Origin: Encephalitozoon hellem ATCC 50504 | Taxonomy: Eukaryota > Microsporidia > Unikaryonidae | NCBI RefSeq assembly: GCF_000277815.2 | Contig: NC_018470.1 | Location: 1 to 64,000 of the forward strand | Length of the DNA stretch: 64,000 bases | Direction of reading: 5' to 3' | Shown: positions 1 to 8,910 of the stretch, piece after piece | How the letters are laid out: the number at the start of each line of letters is the position of its first letter | Position numbering within the stretch: the stretch's first letter is position 1 | Position numbers and translations under genes: made by a program | The notes under the pieces: model-generated | The model's database searches: none | What the model was told of the DNA's origin: nothing | What the model saw: only the letters and a program-made list of their open reading frames with translations

Positions 1-260
1 AAACAATAATCAAAATCATCAACATACACAATTCACAAAATAAAAAAAAAAGCCAGAATCACACAACAAAAAAACTAAAACTAACATCACGCACATCATC
101 ACACACAAACACAACAGCATAAACACAAACAACTATCTCACACAACACACATCATCACTCACCCATAACCTAAACACACAACAAACACACACAAAACAAA
201 AAAAACACCACACAGCACCACGCATCACACACAACACACCCTCTCACACACAAAAACACA
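1..260. other. A/C-rich low-complexity flank beyond the LSU rRNA 3' end
   Basis: The plus strand here is almost entirely A, C and T with very few G, built from irregular runs such as cacaac, acacac and aaaacaaa. The transcribed (minus) strand is correspondingly G/T-rich. No coding frame, tRNA or regular telomeric repeat array is visible. It adjoins the 3' end of the LSU gene and probably includes the extreme LSU tail plus subtelomeric spacer. Where the rRNA ends and the spacer begins cannot be fixed by eye. Confidence 0.6.
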
Positions 261-489
261 AAATGCACAGCCTCAAAATGTCGGAATACTCCTCCATTCG
301 TACAGCTTGCATCCACAACGGTCGTCTTCCGCTAATCATAATACAGCGCAGTCAGTCTTCAGGCTTAGAGGCCTTCAGCCATTATACTCCCGACGTAGCT
401 CCGCAACAGCCAGCAGGCACGCCGCTCCACCAGAGGTCGCAATCAAGAGTTCCTTCTCGTACTATCAAGATTTACTGCACAGTCAATCA

Positions 490-544
<55 letters not shown>

Positions 545-650
545 GTTGGTGGGTGAACAATCCAACACTTCGCAATTTCTGCTTCACGATGATAGGAAGA
601 GCCGACATCGAAGAATCAAAAAGCAGCGTCGCTATGATCGCTCGGCTGCT

Positions 651-682
<32 letters not shown>

Positions 683-967
683 TCACCCATGTCCCAAACA
701 CTAATAGGACATGGGATCTCTAGGCCAGGGTTTCCCCCAAAACAATCCCGCAATAGGAATAGTCTCAAGCAGGCTTATGCCCTTGTGCTCCACGCGTGGT
801 TTCCTTCCCCGCTGAGCCCGCCTTAGGACGTCTGCGTTAATCTTTAGCAGTCGTGCCGCCCCAGCCAAACTCCCCACATCCATAAATAAACCGCTGAGGC
901 GCAGTCATAGTGGTCTCGCACAAACTCCCCACCTCTCTTCATAACCACCCCCAGCACTTCTCACATG

Positions 968-1003
<36 letters not shown>

Positions 1004-1100
1004 GATCAGCCCAAGCCCGTTCCCTTGGCTGTAGGTTCACAATACAAGTCGTAGGGACAGTGGGAATCTCGTTGCTCCATTCATGCGCGTCACTAATTAC

Positions 1101-1153
<53 letters not shown>

Positions 1154-2735
1154 ACTCGCTTAAACTTAAAAAGTCATAACTAAAAGTGCACTGGGCAGAA
1201 TTCACTTTGCGTCCTTTCGCAAAGCTATGTTTTTAGTAAACAGTCAGATTCCCCACAATAAACAGTTCTAGCACGCTAGAGCCAATCCTTCTCCCAAAGT
1301 TACACATCCATTTTGCCGACTTCCCTTACAACCTTTAAATAAAACGCTTCCGTGGCAAACAGTGGACACCAGATGCGGTATAGGTACGACACATACACTT
1401 CTTTTTCATCGGAACAGGCACTCCCCACATCAGTTGCTTCGTCTCTTAACAATCCACAACAAAAATCACCCTAGTTCTGCTATCCTAGAGTAAAGGTTAC
1501 CCCCATCCGTCATCATCAAGTCGCCTCAAAGCATACATACACACAATCGTCAATGCGTCTCCGTATAAACAGTCGATTCACCCCTAAAAATAGGGAACCC
1601 TCGTCCACATCCTAAATCATTTTCTTGTTACTACTACCAAGATCTGCTCATATCACCCCTCCACCCCCGCTCACGCGAGGACCTTCATCAGAATAATATC
1701 GCCCTCTTACTCAGCAAAACCACAGCGGCATCAGATAGCAATTCAATCCCTTCCATTTTCTCCAGCGCCCAATTCGGTAGGTACGTTGCAACACGTTTCT
1801 TAGCGGATGCCAACCTCCATGGCCACCGTCCAACTGTCAAAATCAAACCGCCAGATTCACTTCCCTTGCATAAGACTCCTTAGCCGCAAAAAAGGTTCAT
1901 CCCTCCTCGCACATCATGCTTACCACAATATGCCCACTAGCAACATCATTAAAAGACATCTTCAAAGTTTAACGACAAAAGTCATTAGTGCTTTACAACA
2001 TCTTACATAAATAATCAGTCGCCGCCGTCCTGAGAGACATTTCAGAGGGAACCAGCTACCAGATGGTTCGTTTGGTCTTTCGCCCCTATGTCCATATCAT
2101 GCCATCGAGTTGCACGTCAGAATGGCTTAGATCCTCCAGAACACTTTCGCATCCCTTCAATCAATACAAACATAGTTCACCATCTTTCGGGTCGGATCAT
2201 CACATCCAATCGCTCTCGCTCAACAATGTAATCATCCTCTCCTTGGTCCGTGTTTCAAGACGGGTGGGAAAAAAACCCCCATTCACTCAATCCATTTTCA
2301 TTTCTCATCATTAATCTTTTCACACTTCAATCACTCTACTTATTCGCTATCGGTCATCATCACATATTTAGCCTTGGATGCACATACCACCCACATTCAG
2401 GCTGCACTACCAAACAACCCTACTCATCACAAAAAAAGACAACACTTACAGGCCTATCACCCCCTAAGAAAACAGATTCCAATCCGTCCTCAGCATCGTC
2501 ATCCTAATTCACAACTCACACACGTGATTACCACACAGGCTCATATCCTTTCACTCGCCGCTACTCAGATAATCCTATTTAGTTTCTTCTCCTCCCTTTA
2601 GTAATATGCTTAAGTCAAAGGGGTCCACAGGCGCACAAACACCTAATTCAGACATCCGCTAAAAAAAACGGCATATCGTCCTCCAGCACGTCCTTCATCG
2701 CAGATAATGCCAATCAATCCCATGGATAGAGAAAG
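260..2735 (-). rRNA. Large subunit rRNA with fused 5.8S-like 5' end
   Basis: Read on the minus strand, the 5' end carries the 5.8S-like core (GCGATGAAGGACG, about 2690-2712) continuous with the LSU, followed by GACCCCTTTGACTTAAGCATAT near 2605-2625. Fusion of 5.8S to LSU is a known microsporidian trait. Conserved landmarks follow in order, including the peptidyl-transferase area near 600-690 and a sarcin-ricin loop core (AGTACGAGAAGGAACTC, about 449-466), then the ATGGCTGAAGGCCTCTAAGCC block near 360-385. About 2.5 kb is much shorter than the yeast 25S-28S size and fits reduced microsporidian LSU genes. It is transcribed toward the window edge. Both ends are approximate. Confidence 0.93.
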
Positions 2736-2783
2736 AAAAACTAAAAAACTAAAAATCCCCACAAAATAATCAAATCAACATAC
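2736..2783 (-). other. Internal transcribed spacer between SSU and LSU
   Basis: This spacer of about 50 bp separates the SSU 3' end (CAGCAGCAGGATC) from the 5.8S-like start of the LSU. On the transcribed strand it holds two to three imperfect copies of AGTTTTT. Microsporidia have a single ITS because the 5.8S is fused to the LSU. In Encephalitozoon this spacer carries short strain-variable repeats, so these units may be a useful polymorphism. Exact boundaries are estimated. Confidence 0.75.
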
Positions 2784-4105
2784 TGATCCTGCTGCTGGTT
2801 CTCCAACAGCAGCCATGTTACGACTTATATCTTATCTAACACGAAAGACTCAGACCTCTCAATCTTCGTCCACTGCGTCATCTTAGATAGCGACGGGCGG
2901 TGTGTACAAAGGACAGGGACACATTCAAAATAACTTGTTCAATCATTCTTACTAGGAATTCCACGTTCAGAAGCCCATTACACAGCTTCATCCCTCACAG
3001 TAGCCCACATAGGCATCTATCGTAGTGCGCGTGCCGCCCGCTTCATCTCAGGGCATAACGGACCTGTTCTGTTCCATTCCTCCCTTGCCCCATAGAGCAC
3101 AGTCAAAAAGGGTCTCACATCTTACGTAACTTAATCCAAAGCTCACGCCATCCATTTAAAACGGCCATGCACCACCGCCGTAAGCATCATGTAAAAACAC
3201 TCTCACACTCACTTCAGAACCGGTAAGTTGCCCCGCGTTGAGTCAAATTAAGCCGCACACTCCACTCCTTGTGGTGTCCTTCCGTCAATCTCTTCAAGTT
3301 TCACTCTTGCGAGCATACTATCCCCAGAACCCACATACTTAAGATTTCTCTCGGACAACACTAAAACAGTCCCGTCCAGTCGGCATCGTTTACTGCTAGA
3401 ACTAAAACGGTATCTAATCGATTTCGATCCTCTAGCCTTCGTCCTTCATCACCACAAAAGTCCAAGAACACAGCCTTCGCTTCTCTTCGTCCAGTCAGGG
3501 TCTTCGTATTTCACCCCTCGCCCAACTATCCAGTGCCCCTCGTCCTCTGCTACAATAAAACTACATCCACTAAAAACCATAAACATCACTCAAAAGACAT
3601 ACAAACAACTACGGACATTTTAACTGCAGCATTCACCATAGACACTACTGGAGCAGGTATTACCGCGGCTGCTGGCACCCGACTTGCCCTCCAGTAAATC
3701 ACAACAAATTTATACTTGCTAAACATCTTACTTCTCATAACCGCCTCCCCAATAAGGATTAGGCAAGTTTCGCGCCTGCTGCCATCCTTGGACGTAGTAG
3801 CCATCTCTCAGGCTCCCTCTCCGGAATCAAACCCTGATCCCCCGTCTCCCGTCTCCGCCTAGTTAGGCCATTACCCTAACTACCAGCTGATAGGCCTACA
3901 ACTTACTCGGTACGCAGTAGCTACAAACTACCACCCCCAGAACTTACCTGCAGTTTCCCACAGTTACATCCGGGCTCCCAATCAAATCATCGTACTATCA
4001 CTGTCTGATCAGGTCGTGGAAAGAGAAGTACTTTCCATCTGCAAAGTATGACAGTCCAACCAGGCTATGGAGAGTAGCCATCCCTGTCATCATACTAGTC
4101 ATCGC
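2784..4105 (-). rRNA. Small subunit (16S-like) rRNA
   Basis: On the minus strand the 3' half is nearly canonical for Encephalitozoonidae: the decoding-site block ACACCGCCCGTCGCTATC (about 2886-2905), the GTCGTAACATGGCTGCTG end near 2810-2830, and the 530-loop GTGCCAGCAGCCGCGGTAAT near 3658-3680. The length of about 1.3 kb matches microsporidia. The 5' end is unusual: the eukaryotic start motif CAGGTTGATTCTGCC and the nearby CCATGCATG block are not present in recognisable form, although GTGATAGTACGATGATTTG at about 3984-4005 is normal. The 5' boundary is therefore placed by loose alignment and may be off by 20-40 nt. Confidence 0.92.
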
Positions 4106-4967
4106 TATAATCGCCTACGGCTTTATGGCGATTTTGTCTTTATTAATCTTACATAATGAACTCCCCAGCCTTTTCGAATCTTAAATAAATAAGTTCTACT
4201 AACTACCAGTCTACATCCGAATAGATACCTCCTGTCGATTCAATTATCTCTTCTGCCTACACCGCTTCCATCATTCACCTCATCTTTCTCAGCTTTTTCT
4301 CGTGTAGATCTGGAAAAGACTCCATAAGGCTCATAGTTCTGAATACGGTTCATGTTGATTGTACTGTACTTGAGCCTAATCAATCTCACCTCCTCGCCCT
4401 TCTCTTCTTTCAATACCCTTGCAAACTCCTTGATCTACTCATATCCTAACCTATTCTGTTTTCTAAGTCTATGCTCGATCCTCTCCCAAGGTGTCCTTCT
4501 GAGCCCATTTCTTGGGATCAACCTGTAGAACTATTCCAAGTCCAGACCTTGGCTCGGAACTCAATAAAACATTCTAATTCGGAATGGACCACGAAACTTG
4601 CAGAAGTTTGCATTCTGACTCATCAAAGAGCTCATAATTATAGTGCATTGAGTATCAAGCATAATCAAAATATTTTGGCAATTGCTTTACATATTTTTTG
4701 AGCAGCCTTTTTATTTTTCATAGTAAAATTAAACAAAGATTGTATAAGAAGACCTGCTCAATACTCAAAGCACACACTAAACTCGATGAAGACATTTATT
4801 AACATCGGTATTTATGAACTCTTTAGTTTTTTTTAGAAGGCTCTTAACTGTGGAGCAGGGAATTCAAAAAGCACGTTTCCAAGGTTTGTGTAGGGGCATA
4901 TAAAACCTGATATGTCGAATATGTCTCAGATATATTTTCTTTGTTTCATAAGAAGTTTTTGTTTGCA
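4106..4967. other. Gene-free stretch between the rRNA unit and the first core gene
   Basis: It lies upstream of the SSU gene and of the first protein gene, so it should include the rRNA promoter and spacer. The only plus-strand open frame is a 76-codon one (4471-4701) with no recognisable motif. On the minus strand a 96-codon frame (4530-4243) is broken by one TAG and described separately. The right part (about 4700-4967) is AT-rich with poly-T runs and looks like ordinary upstream sequence. No tRNA, repeat array or mobile element is visible. Confidence 0.6.
4243..4530 (-). pseudogene. Possible decayed coding fragment of unknown family
   Basis: On the minus strand a single frame runs from 4530 to 4243 with one internal TAG at 4435-4437 and ends at a TGA (4240-4242). 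The conceptual product is rich in R, K and E, with protein-like stretches such as WERIEHRLRKQNRLGYE before the stop and EEVRLIRLKYSTINMNRIQ after it. There is no ATG at the left end. Subtelomeric regions of Encephalitozoon carry degenerate copies of lineage-specific families, so a relic is plausible. I could not match it to any family I know, and a chance open frame remains possible. Confidence 0.25.
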
Positions 4968-5867
4968 ATGAAGCAAAGCCTTGAAATGAAAAAGCCCATC
5001 GAAGAACTTATAGCAAGCCTAGTTTACCTTTTTAGTTCGATACTAACAACGCTTTCCAACAAGTATATACTATCAAATCTTGGATTTAAGATGCAGTATC
5101 TCTTAGTAGGAGCTCAGTCATTAACTATAGTTATGGGACTTCTTATTCTAAGAGGTGTGGGATTGATTGAATTTAGGCTGACGAACTTTAGAAAGTGGAT
5201 GGTTCCCTCTCTTTTATTGACAGTGATGATATTTTCTGGGTCGAAATCCCTCTACTACCTTCCGATATCCTTGTACACTTTATTTAAAAACAGCAGTATA
5301 GTTGTAGTTGCACTACTTGAACAATATCTATTTAAAAAAAGAATAGGCGGGCTATCTTATATATCATTTATACTGATGATTATTAGTTCTTACACTGGTA
5401 ATTCCTCAGACGTTATTCTTAACATTGGATATGTCTGGATATTAACTAATGTTTTGTCTACGACAGCCTATGTATTATCTCTGAAGGCTGTGGTTGACAT
5501 GAACAGCAAAGCAAAAGCCGAATCTGTATATTATTCGAATCTTATATCATTACCGGTTCTCATTTTTCTTTCAATGCTCTTTGACGAAAAAGATGTAAGT
5601 GTATTTAGCTTCAAGGTGCTTATGTGGATATTGATCTCATCACTCTGTGCATTCTTTACATCTTTTAGCACTGCCTGGACACTGAATGTTCTTTCTTCCA
5701 CTGCTCTGAGCATGATTGGTGCATTGAACAAGAGTCTTGGGTCTTTTGCAGGAATATTTGCGCTAGGTGAAGTTATCAATGGCCAGAAGATATTTTCTTT
5801 GCTTCTTGGGTCTCTAGCATCTGCCATATATTCATATGACATCTCGTTCAGAAAGAGAAGCGAGTAA
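4968..5867 (+). CDS. GDP-mannose transporter, VRG4/nucleotide-sugar transporter family
   Basis: The product is a 299-residue polytopic protein with about ten hydrophobic segments, the size of the nucleotide-sugar transporter family. The motif GALNKS near residues 251-256 matches the GALNK nucleotide-binding motif of Vrg4-type GDP-mannose carriers. It should import GDP-mannose into the Golgi lumen for mannosylation of secreted and wall proteins. The open frame extends upstream only through TTG, so the first ATG at 4968 is used. It is the first core gene after the rRNA unit. The NST family assignment is firm; mannose specificity rests on the motif alone. Confidence 0.85.
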   Translation: MKQSLEMKKPIEELIASLVYLFSSILTTLSNKYILSNLGFKMQYLLVGAQSLTIVMGLLILRGVGLIEFRLTNFRKWMVPSLLLTVMIFSGSKSLYYLPISLYTLFKNSSIVVVALLEQYLFKKRIGGLSYISFILMIISSYTGNSSDVILNIGYVWILTNVLSTTAYVLSLKAVVDMNSKAKAESVYYSNLISLPVLIFLSMLFDEKDVSVFSFKVLMWILISSLCAFFTSFSTAWTLNVLSSTALSMIGALNKSLGSFAGIFALGEVINGQKIFSLLLGSLASAIYSYDISFRKRSE

Positions 5868-5941
5868 AGGATAAACAGTTGTAAATTCTTATGTATCTTG
5901 TATTTTGTTTAGTATTTAAAAGCAGGGAGGGTTTCCCCATC

Positions 5942-6799
5942 ATGAACAGGTATGAAACAGCAGACCATGACTATATGCATGCAAAGGATTACTTCAACAA
6001 CTATAAGTTTGGATATATTGAAAGAACTACGAAGACTCTTCTTCTTCAAAGCTTAAGACCGGAAGATAGACAAGGCGAAGACCTGCTTACCATACTGAAT
6101 CAAAGTAAATCCCAACTGAAGGATGTTAAGTCTATTGGACAAGAGGCTTCTAGATCTATTTCTGAGCTATCTGAGCTTATTTATGATGCCAAAAACAAGC
6201 TTTTGAAGTATGAAGAGATGTTAAAGTATGAGATAGAAAGAGAAAAGAGCTCTAAGGAAGAGTGTGCCCGTCTCGAAAGCCTTGACGAGAATCTAAGGAT
6301 TTACGACGAGCTTGTATCACAGTTTGACAGAGGATGTAAAGAGATGCAAGAGAATGCTGAGAAGATAAATGCTCTTAAGAAAGAAATAGAAATGTTGAGC
6401 ACTAGTGAAGCTGAAGAAGAACTGAAAAGCATTAAGAGCCGAAGAGATAAGCTTTCCGGAAGAAAAAAAAGACTTTCTCTGATAACAATGGAGAGCTACA
6501 TAGAGGATTCATATAATTGGTACAGAAAGGCGCTTGAGTTCATTAGAAATGTTTTTGGTATAGATCTTGTCACTGTTGAGCAAGAAAACAATGAAATGTA
6601 CATGAGGCTTAAAGTCTTTACATGTGAAGTAGGAATATTTGTGAGGGATGGTCGGATGATCGAATCTAAGCTATACGGTACCAGTAATGAGGATCTGGCC
6701 TTGTTGTTTCCATCATTAAGCAAGCTTGCCATATCTATTAATGATCCACGTATATTACTTATGCTAGTTGCAGATAAGTGTAGGCCATCTAAGGACTGA
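5942..6799 (+). CDS. Coiled-coil protein with small C-terminal domain, possible kinetochore subunit
   Basis: The product has 285 residues. Residues about 40-180 are heptad-rich coiled coil, with many E, K, L and S. The last 100 residues form a compact mixed alpha/beta segment beginning near WYRKALEFIRNVFGI. That layout resembles kinetochore proteins ending in an RWD fold (Spc7/KNL1, Spc24, Spc25), and the WY-L-I-GI pattern recalls the end of the Spc7 coiled coil. This is inference from architecture, not a clear family match. A CCCC signal at 5935-5938 just before ATG 5942 supports this start over an upstream in-frame ATG at 5891. HP1 and CENP-C genes lie nearby. Confidence 0.55.
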   Translation: MNRYETADHDYMHAKDYFNNYKFGYIERTTKTLLLQSLRPEDRQGEDLLTILNQSKSQLKDVKSIGQEASRSISELSELIYDAKNKLLKYEEMLKYEIEREKSSKEECARLESLDENLRIYDELVSQFDRGCKEMQENAEKINALKKEIEMLSTSEAEEELKSIKSRRDKLSGRKKRLSLITMESYIEDSYNWYRKALEFIRNVFGIDLVTVEQENNEMYMRLKVFTCEVGIFVRDGRMIESKLYGTSNEDLALLFPSLSKLAISINDPRILLMLVADKCRPSKD

Positions 6800-6856
6800 A
6801 ACCTTCCTATTACTCTTTGAATTAGCCTCTGATAAATCCTTTTGAATAAACAAATA

Positions 6857-8260
6857 ATGATAATTAGCTGGATGTTTGGGCTGGCGGCAGCAGCGCAAAC
6901 CTGCATGAAAGACAGCGATTGCTTAATCAGGTCAAGGCCTGATGTTCATTCTATGTTTTGTGTTAACAATGTATGCCAAAGGATCCTTCCACCGGGAAAG
7001 CACTGCACCAAGCCTACTGAATGCGCTTCATACTCTTTTTTTGGGCCGCTAGCCTGCACTGGAAAGTGTAAAATCGAAAGTGAGTGTGAATATGGTAAGG
7101 ATGACAATACAGACTCTATGTACTGCTGTAGAAGCATTCCTGAGGGAAAAGAGTGCAATCCAAATAGGCCCGGACCTCTCAGCGGATGTGATATAACGCA
7201 ATCCTGCCTTATGGGGAAGAAGGGATTCTACGAGTGTGTTCCTGATAAATCAAGCTCTTGGATATTTGGAGTGTTTCTATCGATAAGTGGGAATATTGGG
7301 ATAAACATAGGGATAAATCTCCAGAAGAAATCATACAAGCAATCCCACATAAGACTATTTAACATGAATCTACAGACATTTTATGTGGGATGCTTTATAT
7401 ATGGCTTAGGAAAGATTTTTGGATACTGCTCATATATTTTCGGTAACCAGTCTCTAATGGCAGTTCTGAGTGCAACAGGGCTTGTCTCGAATAGCATATT
7501 CGCACCGATGATTAACGAAGAAGTCTTTACCTGGAAGGACTTCTGGGCAATATTTTTTGCGTTTGCTGGAACAACTCTTATAGTTATGAATACAACGATT
7601 AGCAATAGAGCATACACCTTGTGTGAACTCATGAAGATGTACAGGCGCATAGAAACATTGCTATGGTTTGGCTTCATTATTCTTGTAATCATAGTTCTTT
7701 TTGTATTTGTTAAATATATAGAAATTAATAGCAACTGGGAGCTTCCTGATGAAAATATGACATTTTTAAGAAGAGAGGGCGTTTGGTTCGATGAGGAAGG
7801 TGTTATCATGAAATACACAATGGTTTTGGCCTATGTGTGCCTGTCCTCATTCATAGCATCCTTTACGACTTTATCTATTAAGAGCTTAGGAGAGATGATC
7901 GACAAAACAATTGCAGGTGACAATCAATTTATATTTCTTACAACATATTTCTTTATCATGGTTCTCGTAATCTGCACGTTTTTTCAGATATATTGGCTCA
8001 ATAGAGCTCTGAGACATTACGATGCTTTACTCGTAATCCCGATGTTCCATGTGACGTGGACTCTCTTAAGCATATTCACGGCAGGAATTTACTTCAGAGA
8101 ATTTGAGCAATACACCAGCTACCAACTGGGCATGTTTGCCGGGGGAATAGGGCTAATATTTATCGGCTCCATCTTTCTAGGAAGCAGAATAACGAACAAA
8201 GCTCGAATCAAAACCAAAAGCATCGGCACAGGGCCCAAAAAGATACTAAAGAACCAATAG
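6857..8260 (+). CDS. NIPA-like membrane transporter with cysteine-rich N-terminal ectodomain
   Basis: The protein has 467 residues. A signal peptide (about residues 1-15, ending AAAAQ) leads into some 115 residues with 15 cysteines, resembling secreted disulfide-rich (EB or Dickkopf-like) modules. About nine membrane segments follow from near residue 130, starting IFGVFLSISGNIGINIGINLQKK, which is typical of the NIPA/DUF803 family of putative Mg2+ transporters. The fusion implies an extracellular or luminal cysteine-rich head on a transporter. The longer frame opens on TTG, so ATG 6857 is used, and it gives a clean signal peptide. Ion specificity is not shown by the sequence. Confidence 0.8.
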   Translation: MIISWMFGLAAAAQTCMKDSDCLIRSRPDVHSMFCVNNVCQRILPPGKHCTKPTECASYSFFGPLACTGKCKIESECEYGKDDNTDSMYCCRSIPEGKECNPNRPGPLSGCDITQSCLMGKKGFYECVPDKSSSWIFGVFLSISGNIGINIGINLQKKSYKQSHIRLFNMNLQTFYVGCFIYGLGKIFGYCSYIFGNQSLMAVLSATGLVSNSIFAPMINEEVFTWKDFWAIFFAFAGTTLIVMNTTISNRAYTLCELMKMYRRIETLLWFGFIILVIIVLFVFVKYIEINSNWELPDENMTFLRREGVWFDEEGVIMKYTMVLAYVCLSSFIASFTTLSIKSLGEMIDKTIAGDNQFIFLTTYFFIMVLVICTFFQIYWLNRALRHYDALLVIPMFHVTWTLLSIFTAGIYFREFEQYTSYQLGMFAGGIGLIFIGSIFLGSRITNKARIKTKSIGTGPKKILKNQ

Positions 8261-8348
8261 AACCCAATCTATCCTTGTAAACTCCATCTGAAACTGTTTT
8301 GGGTATTTATGATTCGATGATGAAAACAAGTGCATTTCAAGTATTTGG

Positions 8349-8819
8349 ATGAAAGATGGAGACATTTACATTGTAGACAAAATTGTTGGGCATCGAAGGA
8401 GGAGAGGCGTGGAACAGTATCTTGTGAAATGGGAAGGATATCCAGACTCAGAAAATACATGGGAGGATGAAGAGAACATCTTCTGTAAGGAGCTGATAAG
8501 GGAATACGAAGAATCCCAAGAAAAATCAAAAAAAGGCAACGATCGCGTGAATAAGAAAAAAGCTGACCCTAAGAAACTTAGTAAGAAGAATCCGTCAAGA
8601 AATGGAAGAGACATCACTAATGACTGGGATATGCTTGTTGATAGAATTATATCGGTAGAGAAGAACGGACCTACTCTTACGGTCTGGCTACTATTCAAGG
8701 ATGGGAAGAAGGACTGTTTTCCTGCATCACAAGTCCATTCGAAATGCCCATTACATTTACTTGAATACTATGAAAGCAACCTAGTTTTCTGCGAAGACGG
8801 AGTAAATGATACCAAGTAA
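8349..8819 (+). CDS. Heterochromatin protein 1-like chromodomain protein
   Basis: The product is 156 residues with two chromo-type domains. The N-terminal chromodomain (about 7-55) holds the hallmark Y-V-D-K-I start, YLVKWEGYP and NTWEDEENI, including the aromatic positions that bind methyl-lysine. A lysine-rich linker (about 56-88) is followed by a chromoshadow-like domain (about 92-150) for dimerisation. This is the HP1/Swi6 layout at about the minimal size. It should bind H3K9-methylated chromatin. It lies next to, and converges on, the CENP-C-like gene. Family assignment is strong; direct function in this organism is inferred. Confidence 0.88.
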   Translation: MKDGDIYIVDKIVGHRRRRGVEQYLVKWEGYPDSENTWEDEENIFCKELIREYEESQEKSKKGNDRVNKKKADPKKLSKKNPSRNGRDITNDWDMLVDRIISVEKNGPTLTVWLLFKDGKKDCFPASQVHSKCPLHLLEYYESNLVFCEDGVNDTK

Positions 8820-8910
8820 AGTTCTTTATTTTATATATGTAGTGCTTGATTGTGGCTTAAAGGAGTTATAACTCTCCTATGATCCATTTGCTTGCTCTAT
8901 TTTTGAAATT

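Noticed and set aside
263..526. Several open frames inside 260-4100 on both strands
   Set aside because: They lie within the rRNA genes, have no protein motif and are explained by conserved rRNA sequence.
4471..4701. 76-codon plus-strand frame upstream of the first core gene
   Set aside because: No motif, no CCC signal and it overlaps the more protein-like minus-strand frame; not enough support for a gene call.
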